Of a DNA stretch of 5,646 nt, positions 5,554 through 5,646 are shown piece by piece; position 1 is the stretch's first letter; every line of letters starts with the position of its first letter. The notes under the pieces are model-generated. The model was not told the origin of the DNA. It worked only from the letters and a program-made list of their open reading frames with translations, and did not search any database. The translations under genes and the position numbers were made by a program. Source of the stretch: an uncultured Caulobacteraceae bacterium (lineage in GTDB: Bacteria; Pseudomonadota; Alphaproteobacteria; Caulobacterales; Caulobacteraceae); assembly GCA_937910255.1 (NCBI GenBank), contig CALEOQ010000595.1, positions 1-5,646 on the forward strand. Direction: 5' to 3'.

Positions 5554-5646
5554 CTGTAGAAAACATCATGAACTCATAACGCACCTCAGTATGATACATC
5601 CTCACGTACGTCGTCTCCTTGCTCGCCCATGCCAATCGGACACACC
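5554..5646. other. Non-genomic read-tail noise outside the right adapter
   Basis: These 93 bases follow the adapter and its A10 run and so lie beyond the physical end of the library molecule. Their composition is far richer in A and T than the insert. I see no gene, repeat or site. An open frame on the minus strand from 5635 passes through this stretch and the adapter into the permease gene in the wrong frame. It is spurious. Confidence 0.85.

Noticed and set aside
5249..5635. Minus-strand open frame running from the right flank into the permease
   Set aside because: It crosses noise and adapter, then reads the permease gene in the wrong frame. The correct permease frame is open to 5485.

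Overview
This window is one assembled fragment of a high-GC genome, capped at both ends by Illumina library sequence. The real insert runs from about 113 to 5485. Gene content, the pervasive G/C third-codon bias and the protein styles (SelD, SelU, an EVE protein, an AttH/lipocalin-like protein behind an FtsX-type permease, and a lipoprotein with an HExxH motif) suggest an alphaproteobacterium. Caulobacteraceae (Caulobacter, Phenylobacterium or Brevundimonas type) is my best guess, but that is inference and no rRNA or other marker is present.

Layout from left to right: read-tail noise (1-44); a T10 spacer plus 58-base P5/TruSeq Universal adapter (45-112); a possible start of a minus-strand gene cut off by the adapter (113-147); a minus-strand lipoprotein with an HELAH motif (191-1009); selU/mnmH on the minus strand (1105-2178); a 70-base divergent promoter region (2179-2248); selD on the plus strand (2249-3292); a convergent EVE-domain gene on the minus strand (3289-3708) that shares a CTAG double stop with selD; a minus-strand AttH/CrtC-like secreted lipocalin-fold protein (3773-4867); the 3' end of an FtsX/MacB-type ABC permease gene on the minus strand (4867-5485, cut by the adapter); the same adapter in reverse with its A10 run (5486-5553); and read-tail noise (5554-5646).

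Two functional units can be seen. The first is selenium use: SelD makes selenophosphate, and SelU uses it to convert 2-thiouridine to 2-selenouridine at the tRNA wobble position. The two genes face away from each other across a short shared control region. The second is an exporter-type operon in which the permease and the AttH-like protein are translationally coupled through a TGATG overlap. The EVE gene and the lipoprotein gene sit beside these units without an obvious pathway link.

I do not see an undescribed biological system here. The most important observation is that both ends are adapter and read-through artefact, which creates false ORFs and a false inverted terminal repeat. The remaining observations are small: the divergent selD/selU arrangement, the shared stop codons, an Ala in the SelU P-loop, and the HExxH lipoprotein.
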